Of a stretch of 64,000 bases of DNA, positions 45,701 through 52,992 are shown piece by piece. Both the position numbers and the translations under genes were made by a program. The stretch comes from Gluconobacter morbifer G707 (GTDB taxonomy: Bacteria; Pseudomonadota; Alphaproteobacteria; Acetobacterales; Acetobacteraceae). Position 1 is the first letter of the stretch, and each line of letters begins with the position of its first letter. The DNA is taken from NCBI RefSeq assembly GCF_000234355.1, contig NZ_AGQV01000010.1, positions 248,001 through 312,000 on the forward strand, written 5' to 3'. The notes under the pieces are model-generated. The model saw only the letters and a program-made list of their open reading frames with translations. It was not told where the DNA came from and searched no databases.

Positions 45701-46450
45701 ATGGCGGAAAAGAAGCGAAACCCACCTTGGACCCGTGACGAGATCATCTTGGCGTTGGACCTCTATCGACAAGTTGAAGGGGCTTGGCCCCGAGAAAGTG
45801 ATCCTCGCGTCGCGGCGCTCAGCGATACCCTTAATAGCTTCTGGCGTGCCCAGGGCCATGAAGGAGCGACACTGCGCAATGCTAATGGTGTGAAGATGAA
45901 GCTCATGAACCTTCGCGCCCATGATCCCGCTTACGCTGACAAGGCAGGTCTGAAAGCAGGAAATCATATTGAGCGTGAAGTATGGGCCGACTTCGCAGAT
46001 GATCCTCGACATCTCAAGGAAACGGCTGATGCAATTCGGGAAGCGATTGTGTCGGGAAAAGCTATCCAGATTGAGGTCGAAAGTGATGAGATTCTGGACC
46101 CAAACGAGGTAGAAGCTCCAGAAGGACGGCTTCTGACAGTCATGCATCATCGCCGGGAGCGGTCGCGAAAGATCGTTAAGGCAAAGAAGCAGGATGTCTT
46201 GAAAAAGGTGGGCCGCCTGACCTGCGAGGCTTGTAGCTTTGATTTCGCCGAACGATACGGTGCTCGCGGAGATGGGTTTATAGAGTGCCACCATATAAAG
46301 CCGCTGGCAGACTTGGCCGAAGCAGGAAATACGCGGTTAGCCGATTTGGCGCTTCTCTGTGCAAATTGCCACAGGATGATCCATGCGAAGCGGCCCTGGC
46401 TAAGCGTAGACGAACTTCGCGCTCTTCTTGATTTAGAGGGGTGGAACTGA
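45701..46450 (+). CDS. HNH endonuclease (first of two in the element)
   Basis: The protein of about 249 residues has an N-terminal module WTRDEIILALDLYRQ with ATLRNANGVKMKLMNLRAHD, found in many HNH nucleases of suspected type IV restriction systems. The C-terminal HNH domain has CEACSFDF, ECHHIKPLADL and LCANCHRMIHAKRPWL: two Cys pairs for zinc plus the catalytic His and Asn. It stands alone at the left end of the element, with no methylase nearby, so it may cut modified DNA. The start could be either of two adjacent ATGs; the ribosome binding site is weak. Confidence 0.82.
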   Translation: MAEKKRNPPWTRDEIILALDLYRQVEGAWPRESDPRVAALSDTLNSFWRAQGHEGATLRNANGVKMKLMNLRAHDPAYADKAGLKAGNHIEREVWADFADDPRHLKETADAIREAIVSGKAIQIEVESDEILDPNEVEAPEGRLLTVMHHRRERSRKIVKAKKQDVLKKVGRLTCEACSFDFAERYGARGDGFIECHHIKPLADLAEAGNTRLADLALLCANCHRMIHAKRPWLSVDELRALLDLEGWN

Positions 46451-46809
46451 GGGGAAAGTCCGGATGGGAGAAATTATCTGTTTAAATTTTCAATACAAAA
46501 AGAGTATTTTTAGCAAGTCAAATTGAGTGAGGTTTATGTGGTGTGCAAATTAGCCCGCATTCAACTTCTGTTTCTCCACCGGCATGCGGCCTAGTTATTC
46601 TTTTGCAGTTTATAGCAAGATGGGACCCAAGACGAGATATAGCGTGTTACAAGCCTCGGCGCGCAGCCGCTTTTACGGTAGTCGGATAACGAGTAAGAAA
46701 TGCCCGCCTTCGTCGAAGGCCAGCAATCCCCCGGCCGTCGTAAATGAATGCCAATGGGGGAAGCGTGTAGCTGCTGTTACTTCCTTACACGGCACCATTT
46801 CTGCCGTTT
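46451..46809. other. Gap between two convergent HNH genes
   Basis: These 359 bases hold no gene that I can support. The first part is AT-rich and the second part GC-rich, which may mark the junction of two modules. A 113-residue plus-strand frame here matches nothing known and overlaps the next gene. Confidence 0.4.
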
Positions 46810-48015
46810 TTATAATTCTCGTAATCGCCTTTGAGATCGAAGTGCGTTCATATCAGGATGGAGAGCCGGATCATCGGGTAGCGAAATTTGCTGTCCATGA
46901 AGGTCACGATATGTGTTTTCGGTGATCTCAGGGGAAACTAAAATTCTAAAATTATCGTCGATTGACAATAATCCGAGATCAAACAACGTATGTATATCGG
47001 ATCGCAGTAGTATTCCGTTCGTAGTGCAGTTAGTTTCAGGTCCATTGTATGGATTTATGTGTGCAGCTTCAAGTATTTCTAGCGTATTTGATCCTGTGAA
47101 TGCGCATCTATTTTTATAAGCGGCAATCAATTGCGATCTGAATTTCGCTTGTCCCTGACGCTGTGTGATCGATGCGAAAACCTTTCGTCTTCCTTCTATC
47201 GCGTTTTGATCGTTATTATCTCTATTCTGACGCTCAAGGAGCTTTTCTTGTTGACGGAGGATTCTCTCGCGTGCTTGCCATTCATGAAGAACATTTGCCA
47301 CCGGTGCTTGCCGTGCGCGGATATAGGACATAAGTGGCGCAAATAATCGAGCAGCATTTTCAAATTCAGTGTAAAAACTGAGATCTATGTCGTCAATTTC
47401 ATCTAAATTGTAATATCTACTAATAGAAGTTGCACCGTATTTTTGACCTGCCTCACTATGAAGGTAGCTTATCAACTCGGATATTGACTGAAAATCACTA
47501 TTTTGATTTTCCATGCGGGCTTTTTTCTTAAATTTCCAGCCACCCTCTTGGTTTAGGCGCACACTAAGATCGAAAATAATTTGACTATTGGAAGCGGGAA
47601 ATAAGTCAAAGAGCAACGGCGTTACTTTTCTTAAAAGATTTTTTACATCTTGATTTGAAAAATCACTTCGGTGAATTGCCGGAGCAAGACCGATTTCTAC
47701 GCCACGGCCAGATACGATCATGAAAATCTGCGGCATACCAACCAAGTCGACTGAATCACTATTAACTAATGAGCACCATAGGTCGCGAGGTCGATTATTT
47801 CGAATTCCGGTTTCTGGTCGAAAACTAGGTTGAACTACGGGCTGAAGGTGATCGATGAAATTCTGGGCCACGTTCTCGCATATATTTCTTAGCGTCTGAT
47901 TGATTCTGACATACGCATCACGCTGCTCTTGTGTGAGAATTTCGGTCCAAGCATTAGAAGGGGAATTCGGAAAATTTCCGACGATTTGGCAATCTTGGCT
48001 ACTGATTTCTGACAT
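46810..48015 (-). CDS. HNH endonuclease with unknown N-terminal domain
   Basis: The 401-residue protein ends in an HNH_2-type nuclease domain: YKNRCAFTG, LEAAHINPYNG, NGILLRSDIHTLFDLGLLSI and a tail FRILVSPEI. The first 200 residues contain WCSLVNSDSVDLVGMPQIF with VEIGLAPAIH and could recognise modified DNA. A charged helical linker (QARERILRQQEKLLERQNRD) joins the two. The gene is clearly AT-richer than the flanks, a sign of separate origin. Relatives of this architecture are annotated as HNH restriction endonucleases. Confidence 0.8.
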   Translation of the reverse strand: MSEISSQDCQIVGNFPNSPSNAWTEILTQEQRDAYVRINQTLRNICENVAQNFIDHLQPVVQPSFRPETGIRNNRPRDLWCSLVNSDSVDLVGMPQIFMIVSGRGVEIGLAPAIHRSDFSNQDVKNLLRKVTPLLFDLFPASNSQIIFDLSVRLNQEGGWKFKKKARMENQNSDFQSISELISYLHSEAGQKYGATSISRYYNLDEIDDIDLSFYTEFENAARLFAPLMSYIRARQAPVANVLHEWQARERILRQQEKLLERQNRDNNDQNAIEGRRKVFASITQRQGQAKFRSQLIAAYKNRCAFTGSNTLEILEAAHINPYNGPETNCTTNGILLRSDIHTLFDLGLLSIDDNFRILVSPEITENTYRDLHGQQISLPDDPALHPDMNALRSQRRLREL

Positions 48016-48322
48016 ATAAATCGCCTTAAATCACAAAATTTTATAAGAGGCATTCAGACGAAGCGCTAAAGGCCCACAGTTGACATGGTTATTTACCTTT
48101 CTACTTTTTGGAGAAAAGTCAATTCCTGTCAGAACGGCAAATTGAGTAATATATAAGATATTCATTCTTTTATCATTATAAAAGTTTCTGGAAATGTGTC
48201 GCCTTGTGCGCAAGTCGCAAGGCTATAGTCATCTGTCCGGATTGCATACTTTTCTGGACACTTTCGCCGCCAACGGAAAACCGGGCTTCCTATGTGTCAG
48301 GAAAACACCGATTCTATGTTTA

Positions 48323-48351
48323 TTGACACTATGTAAGCCATAGCCTAGACA
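48323..48351 (+). promoter_or_regulatory. Promoter of the serine recombinase gene
   Basis: TTGACA (48323-48328) and TAGACA (48346-48351) are spaced 17 bases apart. The spacer contains CTATG and CATAG as an inverted repeat, a possible operator. The rest of the gap 48016-48322 is AT-rich and I see no gene in it. Confidence 0.55.
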
Positions 48352-48377
48352 TTTCCTTACACACAAGGGACCCAGTC

Positions 48378-48947
48378 ATGTCAGGCCAGACCGTCGCATA
48401 CGTCCGCGTTTCATCAGCAGACCAAAACACAGACCGTCAGACCTTCGAAGGCGTGAAAGTAAACAAGACCTTTACCGACAAGTGCAGCGGCGGAACGCGC
48501 AACCGCCCGGCCCTCACCGAGATGATGGAATATGTCCGCAACGGAGACACCATCGTCTGTCACTCCATCGACCGGCTGGCCCGCGACCTGCAAGACCTGA
48601 TGGAACTGGTCCAGACCCTGACGGCCCGTGGCGTCGGTGTGCGGTTCATGAAAGAGAGCCTGATCTTCACCGGCGACGAAAGTCCGATGCAAACCATGAT
48701 CCTGCAAGTCATGGGATCTTTCGCGCAGTTCGAGCGCAGCATGATCCGGGAACGCCAGAAGGAAGGACAGATTGCCGCCCGTGCAAAAGGCAAGCTTCCA
48801 GGTCGAAAGAAGACCCTATCAGCGGGCCAGATCAACGAGCTACATGCACGGATTGATGCCAAGGAACCCAAAGCACAGATCGCAAAAGCACTCGGGATCA
48901 GCCGCGCCACGCTATATTCCTATTGGGATCAGTCCGCCAAAACCTGA
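48378..48947 (+). CDS. Serine recombinase (resolvase/invertase)
   Basis: The 189-residue recombinase has the N-terminal catalytic domain with VAYVRVSSADQNTDRQ (catalytic Ser), DKCSGGTRNRPAL, CHSIDRLARDLQDLM and FAQFERSMIRERQKEG. The C-terminal HTH is KAQIAKALGISRATLYSYW. The size is that of DNA invertases and transposon resolvases, not of large integrases. It could resolve multimers of an excised circle or invert a segment. AAGGGA lies before the ATG, and a strong terminator follows directly. Confidence 0.92.
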   Translation: MSGQTVAYVRVSSADQNTDRQTFEGVKVNKTFTDKCSGGTRNRPALTEMMEYVRNGDTIVCHSIDRLARDLQDLMELVQTLTARGVGVRFMKESLIFTGDESPMQTMILQVMGSFAQFERSMIRERQKEGQIAARAKGKLPGRKKTLSAGQINELHARIDAKEPKAQIAKALGISRATLYSYWDQSAKT

Positions 48948-48958
48948 ACTACAATATA

Positions 48959-48981
48959 GACCGGCCTTGAGCCGGTCTTTT
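48959..48981 (+). terminator. Terminator after the serine recombinase
   Basis: GACCGGC, CTTGA and GCCGGTC form a perfect 7-bp hairpin followed by TTTT, 11 bases after the stop codon. Confidence 0.85.
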
Positions 48982-49108
48982 CGTATCTGACACGGCCGCT
49001 AAGAAATACACCTGCCGATCATCCGTTGAGGTTAGGAAGCGGCTGAACTCGAACGTCTCTTCTTCGAGCCAGAAATCCGCAATCAATAACTACTATCCTG
49101 TTTCGTGC

Positions 49109-49114
49109 TATAAT
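49109..49114 (+). promoter_or_regulatory. -10 box before the HTH gene
   Basis: A perfect TATAAT lies 38 bases before the start codon of the HTH protein; the -35 side is weak. A similar GCTATAATA stretch recurs at 51692, before the next small gene, so element promoters may share this form. Confidence 0.45.
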
Positions 49115-49152
49115 AGGTGCAATCAATCCCCCCGAACGAGACAGGAGCCATC

Positions 49153-49776
49153 ATGAGCGAACCGAAAAAGAGGCGATATGCCAAGCTGACAGACGAGAAG
49201 TGGGTTGAGGCCGCAGAAATGCACAAACTTGGCTTCACCCAAGACCAGATAGCTGAGGCGATGAATGTCTCCGTCCGCACGGTCAACACCCATCTTCCGG
49301 TAGCCGTTGCCAAACTGGACGCCGCCAAGATCGCGATCACCTCGACTGACACGGCCCCAGTCCTTCCGGTTCCATCGCCTCATGACTTGCCGCCAGTCAC
49401 CGATCTAGAAGAGTGCGGGCGCTACGCTCGTCGCCAAATGTGGAACGACATCGACGCCGTGACGAAGGCCCTACGTCGCGAGGTCGCATCCCCCGTCCCG
49501 AACGGAAGAAGCATCCGCGCACTGGCGACCGCTGCCGAGGCGTTCAAGAACGTATGGGGCATCGCTAGAGACGTCATCCAGCTTGACGACACGATTGATG
49601 ACAAGGCGCTACCGCAGATCGTTATCCGTGAGATCACGGCTGATGAGGTGCAGGAGATGCGGCGCAAGCAGCGTCTCGAAGACGGAGACATTGACGAGGC
49701 CGAAGCCCGACTCCTGAAGGAAGAGGCGGCGCGTGATGATACCGACGCGGACACCGCTGTCATCAGTGAGGAATAG
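49153..49776 (+). CDS. HTH DNA-binding protein of the element
   Basis: The 207-residue acidic protein has an N-terminal helix-turn-helix (WVEAAEMHKLGFTQDQIAEA followed by MNVSVRTVNTHLP). A Pro-rich linker follows, then a helical C-terminal half with a charged tail (DGDIDEAEARLLKEEAARDD). The HTH resembles LuxR/Sigma-70 region-4-like turns and small-terminase N-termini, but no terminase partner is present. CAGGAG precedes the ATG at good spacing. It may regulate the element or bind its origin. Confidence 0.7.
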   Translation: MSEPKKRRYAKLTDEKWVEAAEMHKLGFTQDQIAEAMNVSVRTVNTHLPVAVAKLDAAKIAITSTDTAPVLPVPSPHDLPPVTDLEECGRYARRQMWNDIDAVTKALRREVASPVPNGRSIRALATAAEAFKNVWGIARDVIQLDDTIDDKALPQIVIREITADEVQEMRRKQRLEDGDIDEAEARLLKEEAARDDTDADTAVISEE

Positions 49777-49914
49777 GCCGAAGTCTTAGAAAATCGCGGG
49801 AAACCCTCCATCCATACCCGATATACTCGGCAGCAATTTTGAAAATCGGCAACCAAAATCACTAGATTAAATCGTTTGTTGTGGAAATATCGGCCTCAAT
49901 ATTGTTACAATAAA

Positions 49915-49987
49915 GGGGCTCATACGGACTGTGAGTTAGCAGGGAGATGCAGGGGTGCATCTCCCTGCCACCCCGTCCGTGAGCCCC
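49915..49987. repeat. Large nested stem-loop before the Rep-like gene
   Basis: A perfect 13-bp inverted repeat (GCAGGGAGATGCA, GGGG loop, TGCATCTCCCTGC; 49939-49968) sits inside an outer stem (GGGGCTCA plus CGGAC at 49915-49929, paired with GTCCG plus TGAGCCCC at 49975-49987). In all about 26 base pairs can form over 73 bases. No T tract follows, so it is not a plain terminator. It ends 40 bases before the Rep-like gene, where a rolling-circle double-strand origin would be expected. Confidence 0.7.
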
Positions 49988-50026
49988 CGCCGCAGTCCAA
50001 GTCACAAACCCCATGAGCCCCCATAA

Positions 50027-51727
50027 GTGGATCACCAGATCGCTGCCGCCCGCGTCATCAGGCATATAAAAAATACGCGCAAAGATTTACTACCAAACCT
50101 CATCGCCTTCCGGGATGAAGTGCTTCAGCATGAGAGCCGCGACCTGATCGCACAGGCCGTGCTGGATTTCGCACGTCACCACCACCTGCCGAACGTGCCT
50201 GAAGCGAAGCGTCCGGTAATGCGTATTGGTGAGCCTCTGCCGTCCCAGAAGGTCCGCGCCCGCATCATGGCGGCGCTAACGGAGAAGGCTGATGGCAACC
50301 TAGAAGCCGCTCTGGAAATCCTCAACATCCCATCCCCAACGGGCATCGGCGAGGACGCCGACATGAGCGCCCTGATGTCCTACCTGCACTGCCTCGATGC
50401 CAAGCGGGATGGAAAATTGGAGGGAGATTCGCCCTCATTTGGAGGGACATTTGCCCCTCATTTGGAGGGAGATTTGCCCCTCAATTTGGAGGAGGATTCG
50501 CCCCTCGATACAGCCGATAACGCCGCGTTGAAAAATCCGCAGTTTCCTGCCGCCCGGAATACTGCCGATCAGAGCAAGAGCGAGGGTGGAAAAACGCATG
50601 GACCATTAGTATCCCTTCCCCTGCATACAGTTTCACACCCTGAAACCCTCCCTCTAAATGCAGTGCAAAAGCCGCAAGAAATCCAGCGGCCCGCCATCTC
50701 GGCAGTCCGCGTCACGGACGCGCCGAGCGCACCCAAGACGCTCCCAGCCAGCCCAGCGAGAAAGCATCGCAAGAGGGCTTCAACAGACATGACGGCGGAA
50801 GAAATCGCGCATGTCCGGCTCGCTATGCTCGCCTCCCAAGCCAGATCAAAGCCGCTTAACGTCGAGATCATGGTTCGCCTCGAAAAGACGGCCTCATACA
50901 GAAAACTTTGGAACCCATCCCCGGATGCGAAAGGGAAAATAAGAAGCCCGAACTCCGCGAGTGAGCGACAGGCAAGAGCGCAAGCCCGCAGGGCCGCAGC
51001 GGATGCCCTGTCTCGCCTTCTCGACAATCTTGGCAGGGACACGGGCGCTTCTATTCCATACATCGCTGTCTTTGAGCTTCCAGCGAAGGGCGGTTCAGGA
51101 CTCCACGTCCACATAAAGGCCCACCTGCCGGATCGTGAAGCGGTGCAGATCCTCATCCGGAGGCTATCGAAGTTCACGAATACAACGCCGGAGATGGTTC
51201 AGAACTTCCAGCATCTTGCGGACAGCAACCACCTGCCGTTCGACGTCAGAGGAGAAGAATCTTTCGTCCGCAATCCCGACGCCCCCTTCGCCTCGGAGAA
51301 GCGGTCATGGCAAAGCGCCGCATATCTCTGCAAGAGCGCCGCGCAGGACGTCGAAGTCACCATCGCCGGGCAAGCAGCAACTCTAGGCACCATCAGGCCA
51401 GAGGCGGACGAACGAAAACACCTCCGTCACATGCAGGACATCAGAGCCTATCAGCAGCAGAACGCCGATATGTCAATCGCAAAGCGCGTCCGCTTCAGCA
51501 GGTGTCTGGGATGGGCCGCACTGGCAGCGGATGGCTTCACGCCAGAAAAGGCGGGTGATGCCGGGTGGCTTTCAAAATCCGAACGCAACCGACGGGACGG
51601 TATCCATCGCCGCGCCCTTCCAGCTTACTCGCCGCGAGCACCATCATTTCTTCCTCCAGAGCCTGAAAACTCGCCAAAATCTGCCGTTTCTGCTATAATA
51701 ACTCTCGAAAGAGAGGACCATTTGTGA
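50027..51727 (+). CDS. Putative HUH-type replication initiator of the element
   Basis: The protein of up to 566 residues has a helical N-terminus, a low-complexity middle and a conserved C-terminal half. There IAVFELPAKGGSGLHVHIKAHL contains a His-hydrophobic-His (HVH) metal motif, and AAYLCKSAAQD, about 100 residues later, offers YxxK. These are motifs II and III of rolling-circle Rep and related HUH endonucleases. The late FSRCLGWAALAADG-type segment is unassigned. The start is uncertain: GTG at 50027 has no visible ribosome binding site. The stem-loop upstream supports an origin function. I have no family match beyond these motifs. Confidence 0.55.
   Translation: MDHQIAAARVIRHIKNTRKDLLPNLIAFRDEVLQHESRDLIAQAVLDFARHHHLPNVPEAKRPVMRIGEPLPSQKVRARIMAALTEKADGNLEAALEILNIPSPTGIGEDADMSALMSYLHCLDAKRDGKLEGDSPSFGGTFAPHLEGDLPLNLEEDSPLDTADNAALKNPQFPAARNTADQSKSEGGKTHGPLVSLPLHTVSHPETLPLNAVQKPQEIQRPAISAVRVTDAPSAPKTLPASPARKHRKRASTDMTAEEIAHVRLAMLASQARSKPLNVEIMVRLEKTASYRKLWNPSPDAKGKIRSPNSASERQARAQARRAAADALSRLLDNLGRDTGASIPYIAVFELPAKGGSGLHVHIKAHLPDREAVQILIRRLSKFTNTTPEMVQNFQHLADSNHLPFDVRGEESFVRNPDAPFASEKRSWQSAAYLCKSAAQDVEVTIAGQAATLGTIRPEADERKHLRHMQDIRAYQQQNADMSIAKRVRFSRCLGWAALAADGFTPEKAGDAGWLSKSERNRRDGIHRRALPAYSPRAPSFLPPEPENSPKSAVSAIITLEREDHL
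50417..50509. repeat. Four tandem hairpin units inside the Rep-like gene
   Basis: Four copies of a 22-24 base unit (TTGGAGGGAGATTCGCCCTC and variants) follow one another. Each has GAGGG and CCCTC arms that can fold. The protein stretch encoded is a Gly-, Asp- and Pro-rich linker with LEGDSP, GGTFAPH, LEGDLP and LEEDSP. The units could be iterons or a strand-specific signal placed in coding sequence. Confidence 0.75.
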
Positions 51728-52173
51728 CGCCATTCATTAAGCATTATTGCGATACAATCCTGCCTTCCCCGACCGGCGCATCAGATGAGGAAACGCACTT
51801 CATCCCGCCATTCGGGTGGTCCGAAATCATGCACATTGCATCCGATGTCCAGCATCAAGGTCGCGTCGCATCAAAACAGTGGGGGGACGTTGAAGTCCTC
51901 TCTTGCATCATCGAGGGTCAGCCGCACATCCTCGCCCACATCCGAACGATCCAAGGCACGCCCTTCGAAGGTGGGTTTGCATGGCACCGGGAAACCCTGA
52001 AGGCGGAGCTTCACGCCATAAAATCGTCTCTGGAGATCGCAGGAGCCGCCGTATTCTTCGGAGTCACGGCGCTGGAGCTGTTTTCCGAGCCACTGGATGC
52101 GTCCCAGCCCTCGTCCGGCATGATGACACCCAAGAGGACCAGCAAGCGCACCGGCGCAAAGGTGTCGCCATGA
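51724..52173 (+). CDS. Hypothetical protein coupled to the Rep-like gene
   Basis: This 149-residue protein is not recognised. It starts with GTG overlapping the stop of the Rep-like gene by four bases, after AGAGGA. It is soluble, with a middle segment HILAHIRTIQGTPFEGGFAW and a basic tail (PKRTSKRTGAKVSP). Its coupling suggests a helper role in replication or copy control. Confidence 0.65.
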   Translation: MTPFIKHYCDTILPSPTGASDEETHFIPPFGWSEIMHIASDVQHQGRVASKQWGDVEVLSCIIEGQPHILAHIRTIQGTPFEGGFAWHRETLKAELHAIKSSLEIAGAAVFFGVTALELFSEPLDASQPSSGMMTPKRTSKRTGAKVSP

Positions 52174-52373
52174 ACGCCGCCACGACACCGAATCTCCTCA
52201 TGACCAAGGATGCCGGTCTGGCTCTCATCGCGACCAGTAAGACGATTCGCCTGTTCCCGGAGACAATAGAGGGGATAGACTACGCCGTGATAACAGTTAA
52301 AATAGGCGGGAAAACAATTAATATCTATTCAAATCTACATATATGCGGATATTTAATTAGATATTTTGAATGA
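52170..52373 (+). CDS. Small hypothetical protein, ATGA-coupled
   Basis: The 67-residue frame starts in an ATGA overlap with the gene before it. It reads MNAATTPNLLMTKDAGLALI and ends in a region rich in I, N and Y as the DNA becomes AT-rich. The function is unknown. Confidence 0.5.
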   Translation: MNAATTPNLLMTKDAGLALIATSKTIRLFPETIEGIDYAVITVKIGGKTINIYSNLHICGYLIRYFE

Positions 52374-52408
52374 CTAGTTAGTAATAGATATTTAAATTAT
52401 TTATTGAC

Positions 52409-52423
52409 CACGAAAGATTCGTG
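52409..52423. promoter_or_regulatory. Inverted repeat in a promoter-like site
   Basis: CACGAA, AGA and TTCGTG form a perfect 15-base operator-like site directly after a TTGACC -35-like box at 52405-52410. It lies 42 bases before the next small gene and may bind a repressor of it. Confidence 0.4.
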
Positions 52424-52464
52424 ATGCTTTTGTTTTCATCACCAACAAAAAAAGGATGGAATCA

Positions 52465-52659
52465 ATGTCTAATATTGAATCTTACTTCGCTAATGCAGAG
52501 ATCGTCTCCGAGAGCATGGACCGCGCAATGAAGGCCGGGACGTTCCGCATGAATCGCCGCCCGTCTGGTCGATCAGTAGTGTTCGGGCGATCCGTTGACG
52601 GAGAAGATGAGGCGTTCGTAGAAATAGTTGTTGGTGAAGAGTTTGTAAGGCTGGCATAG
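52465..52659 (+). CDS. Small acidic hypothetical protein
   Basis: The 64-residue protein (MSNIESYFANAEIV...) has a short beta-rich C-terminus (RSVVFGRSVDGEDEAFVEIV). AAGGA lies eight bases before this ATG; another ATG nine bases upstream is in frame. The length and charge recall small element-borne regulators or anti-defence proteins, but nothing specific can be said. Confidence 0.5.
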   Translation: MSNIESYFANAEIVSESMDRAMKAGTFRMNRRPSGRSVVFGRSVDGEDEAFVEIVVGEEFVRLA

Positions 52660-52992
52660 AATAGAATAAATTTAGGTCATGGCACGATATAATTGCGCCA
52701 TGACCTATAATAAATATAGTAATTATACAGTACCATATATCGGAAACTCTCTAGAATTAACGTATAATAATTTCTATTACCTTCTCATTTCCGAAAATAT
52801 ACTTCGAACGATTGATGCCAGACAGGGCGTCACGATTTACCGCTTTGCCGTAGCGAGGTAGGCCCATTGGGCCGTCGCTGATGGCGAGACTGCCCTGCTC
52901 TTCGATAAGACGACTTTCGCCGGGCCATCATCGCCCGCGCAGACAAAGAGCGTCTTCCGGTCTGATCGTCAGTATCGCGCTCAAAGCATAAC
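52660..52992. other. AT-rich gap before the integrase end
   Basis: The gap holds an 11-bp inverted repeat (52673-52707) and otherwise AT-rich DNA. A 60-residue plus-strand frame at 52679 has a biased composition and no ribosome binding site, so I do not call it. The gap lies between the small genes and the end of the integrase gene. Confidence 0.45.
52673..52707. repeat. 11-bp inverted repeat with a 13-base spacer
   Basis: TAGGTCATGGC and GCCATGACCTA are perfect reverse complements around ACGATATAATTGC. The spacer contains a TATAAT-like run, so it may be an operator around a promoter or an end-of-transcript hairpin; no T tract follows. Confidence 0.6.

Noticed and set aside
45554-46294. 246-codon minus-strand frame opposite the first HNH gene
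   Set aside because: It is antisense to a clear zinc/HNH gene and has no motif of its own.
46584-46925. 113-codon plus-strand frame between the HNH genes
   Set aside because: No family match or ribosome binding site, and its end overlaps the second HNH gene.
52679-52861. 60-codon frame in the AT-rich gap of the element
   Set aside because: The Asn/Tyr/Ile bias follows base composition; there is no ribosome binding site, and the start lies in the inverted repeat.
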